Of a stretch of 22,726 bases of DNA, positions 21,749-22,726 are shown one piece after another (position 1 is the first letter of the stretch; the number at the start of each line of letters is the position of its first letter). Where the stretch lies: the NCBI GenBank assembly GCA_913051905.1, contig CAJXBY010000021.1:1-22726 (forward strand), read 5' to 3'. The stretch comes from an uncultured Gammaproteobacteria bacterium. GTDB lineage: Bacteria > Pseudomonadota > Gammaproteobacteria > Arenicellales > UBA868. Position numbers and translations under genes: made by a program. The notes under the pieces were generated by a model. It did no database searches. It was not told the origin of the DNA and worked only from the letters and a program-made list of their open reading frames with translations.

Positions 21749-22726
21749 TCATGGCCGATGTGGGACCGTAATTGTACGGGCCAGGTAACGGTAGAACTGA
21801 GCAATGGTGTTCTCGAACGGGCTCAGTGGACCGCGGGCGGCTCGCGTCGAGCGCATCACTTTGGCGAGTTCCGTGGTTGCCCGGGCGTCCTCGGCATTGA
21901 CCTCGAGAATCAGTTCGCGACGTGCATCGGCGATGTCGGGAAATTCCGCTACGACCTCCGGGGACACGAGGTAACCTCCTAGCACTTTGGTGCTTTCGAT
22001 GCCGTTGGGCCGGAAGGACAGCCAGTTGTTGGCGTTTGGGCGCATGGCCATCGTGAATGCGGGGAAAACGTACACCATGTAGCCCGTAGTGAGTTCTACA
22101 TCGTCGAAACTGCCCAGGTCCCCCTTGGGGTTCATCGGGTGGTCTGCACTATGGTACTTGTCATCCATCCCGCAGCGTTGGTGCGTGAACGACGGATCAG
22201 CCGGGGGCGCAAGCGGGCAGGTCTTGCTCGCTGGCATCTGTACCTGGACGGTGTTTTTATGCAGGCCGACATGGTGGTAGTACTCCATTGAATTTTCGGC
22301 CGAGAGTTTCCAGTTCCCCGCCCACACGGATTCGTAGTGCATGATCTCGACCTGAGTGGGGACGCGGTAGTTCTGAATATGCCGGTTCAGTGTGATCATC
22401 CGGGGCGCTAGAGGCGCAGCGTTGTCATCGAGGTTGACGAACAGAAATCCAGACCAGTTCTCGAGCCGGTAAGTCGGCAGGGCGCAGTTAGCTTTATCAA
22501 AACGCTGTGATCCCTTCATGTAGGGTGCCGCAAGCAGCGCCCCATCGTTTGCATAGGTCCAGGCATGGTACGGGCAGGTGAAACGTCTCGTCCGGCCTTT
22601 ACCTTCGACGAGCGGCATATAGCGATGACGGCAGACATTGGAAAGGGCCCGTACTTCGCCATCCTCACCCCGGACGATGATCAGCGGCTCGTCCAAGAGG
22701 TCGAAACTATAATAGTCACCGGCTTC
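21749..22726 (-). CDS. Rieske non-haem iron oxygenase, large (alpha) subunit, 5' partial
   Basis: The frame is open to the window edge (E-A-G-D-Y-Y-S-F-D-L...), so the start is missing; an in-frame TTG at 22696 is internal. The N-terminal Rieske site CRHRYMPLVEG with CPYHAW supplies the two Cys and two His ligands of the [2Fe-2S] cluster. ENSMEYYHHVGLH supplies the bridging acid and His ligands for the mononuclear iron. About 326 residues are visible. The family includes aromatic dioxygenases and also N-demethylases or C-N cleaving enzymes for betaine, carnitine and choline-like substrates. Its place beside an amine-degrading island makes the second group attractive, but sequence alone cannot decide. 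It converges on RidA. Confidence 0.88.
   Translation of the reverse strand, partial: EAGDYYSFDLLDEPLIIVRGEDGEVRALSNVCRHRYMPLVEGKGRTRRFTCPYHAWTYANDGALLAAPYMKGSQRFDKANCALPTYRLENWSGFLFVNLDDNAAPLAPRMITLNRHIQNYRVPTQVEIMHYESVWAGNWKLSAENSMEYYHHVGLHKNTVQVQMPASKTCPLAPPADPSFTHQRCGMDDKYHSADHPMNPKGDLGSFDDVELTTGYMVYVFPAFTMAMRPNANNWLSFRPNGIESTKVLGGYLVSPEVVAEFPDIADARRELILEVNAEDARATTELAKVMRSTRAARGPLSPFENTIAQFYRYLARTITVPHRP

Overview
The window looks like a piece of an aerobic proteobacterial chromosome, probably a gammaproteobacterium. The grounds are a caa3-like aa3 cytochrome c oxidase operon, a c5-type cytochrome, moderately high GC and an FNR-like site; the taxonomic guess is an inference. It has two parts.

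Part one (1-8757) is respiratory. A plus-strand oxidase operon runs from subunit II with a fused cytochrome c domain (5' end off the window) through subunit I, two different subunit III-family proteins and subunit IV, followed by a c5-type cytochrome. A secreted pentapeptide-repeat protein, a polytopic membrane protein with a cysteine-rich loop and a 36-residue one-helix peptide behind an FNR-like site come next. A minus-strand group of four very small membrane or lipoprotein-like genes closes this part.

Part two (8910-22726) is a catabolic island built around a bacterial microcompartment (BMC). A minus-strand operon encodes a glutamine-synthetase-like gamma-glutamyl-amide ligase, BMC-P, BMC-H, an opine-dehydrogenase-like protein with a probable encapsulation peptide, an AdhE-type acylating aldehyde dehydrogenase, a BMC-T shell protein, and a malate-dehydrogenase-like enzyme with a BMC-type N-terminal extension. 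Divergent from it is an MSOX/sarcosine-oxidase-type flavoprotein. Facing that is an operon of three genes that match N-methylglutamate synthase (MgsABC/GlxBCD), downstream of a GntR/FCD regulator. A PuuD-like gamma-glutamyl amide hydrolase, a RidA-family protein and a Rieske oxygenase flank the island. A near-identical palindrome lies in both the ligase/flavoprotein divergent promoter and the mgs promoter, so these transcription units look like one regulon under the GntR protein.

Proposed pathway (inference): a primary amine is joined to glutamate by the ligase, isomerised to an N-alkylglutamate by MgsABC, then oxidatively cleaved by the opine-dehydrogenase-like enzyme and/or the flavoprotein to glutamate plus an aldehyde. 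The aldehyde is oxidised inside the shell to an acyl-CoA, while the malate-dehydrogenase-like enzyme could recycle NADH. I know of no characterised microcompartment with this chemistry. The sequence does not identify the amine, and no phosphotransacetylase or alcohol dehydrogenase is visible.
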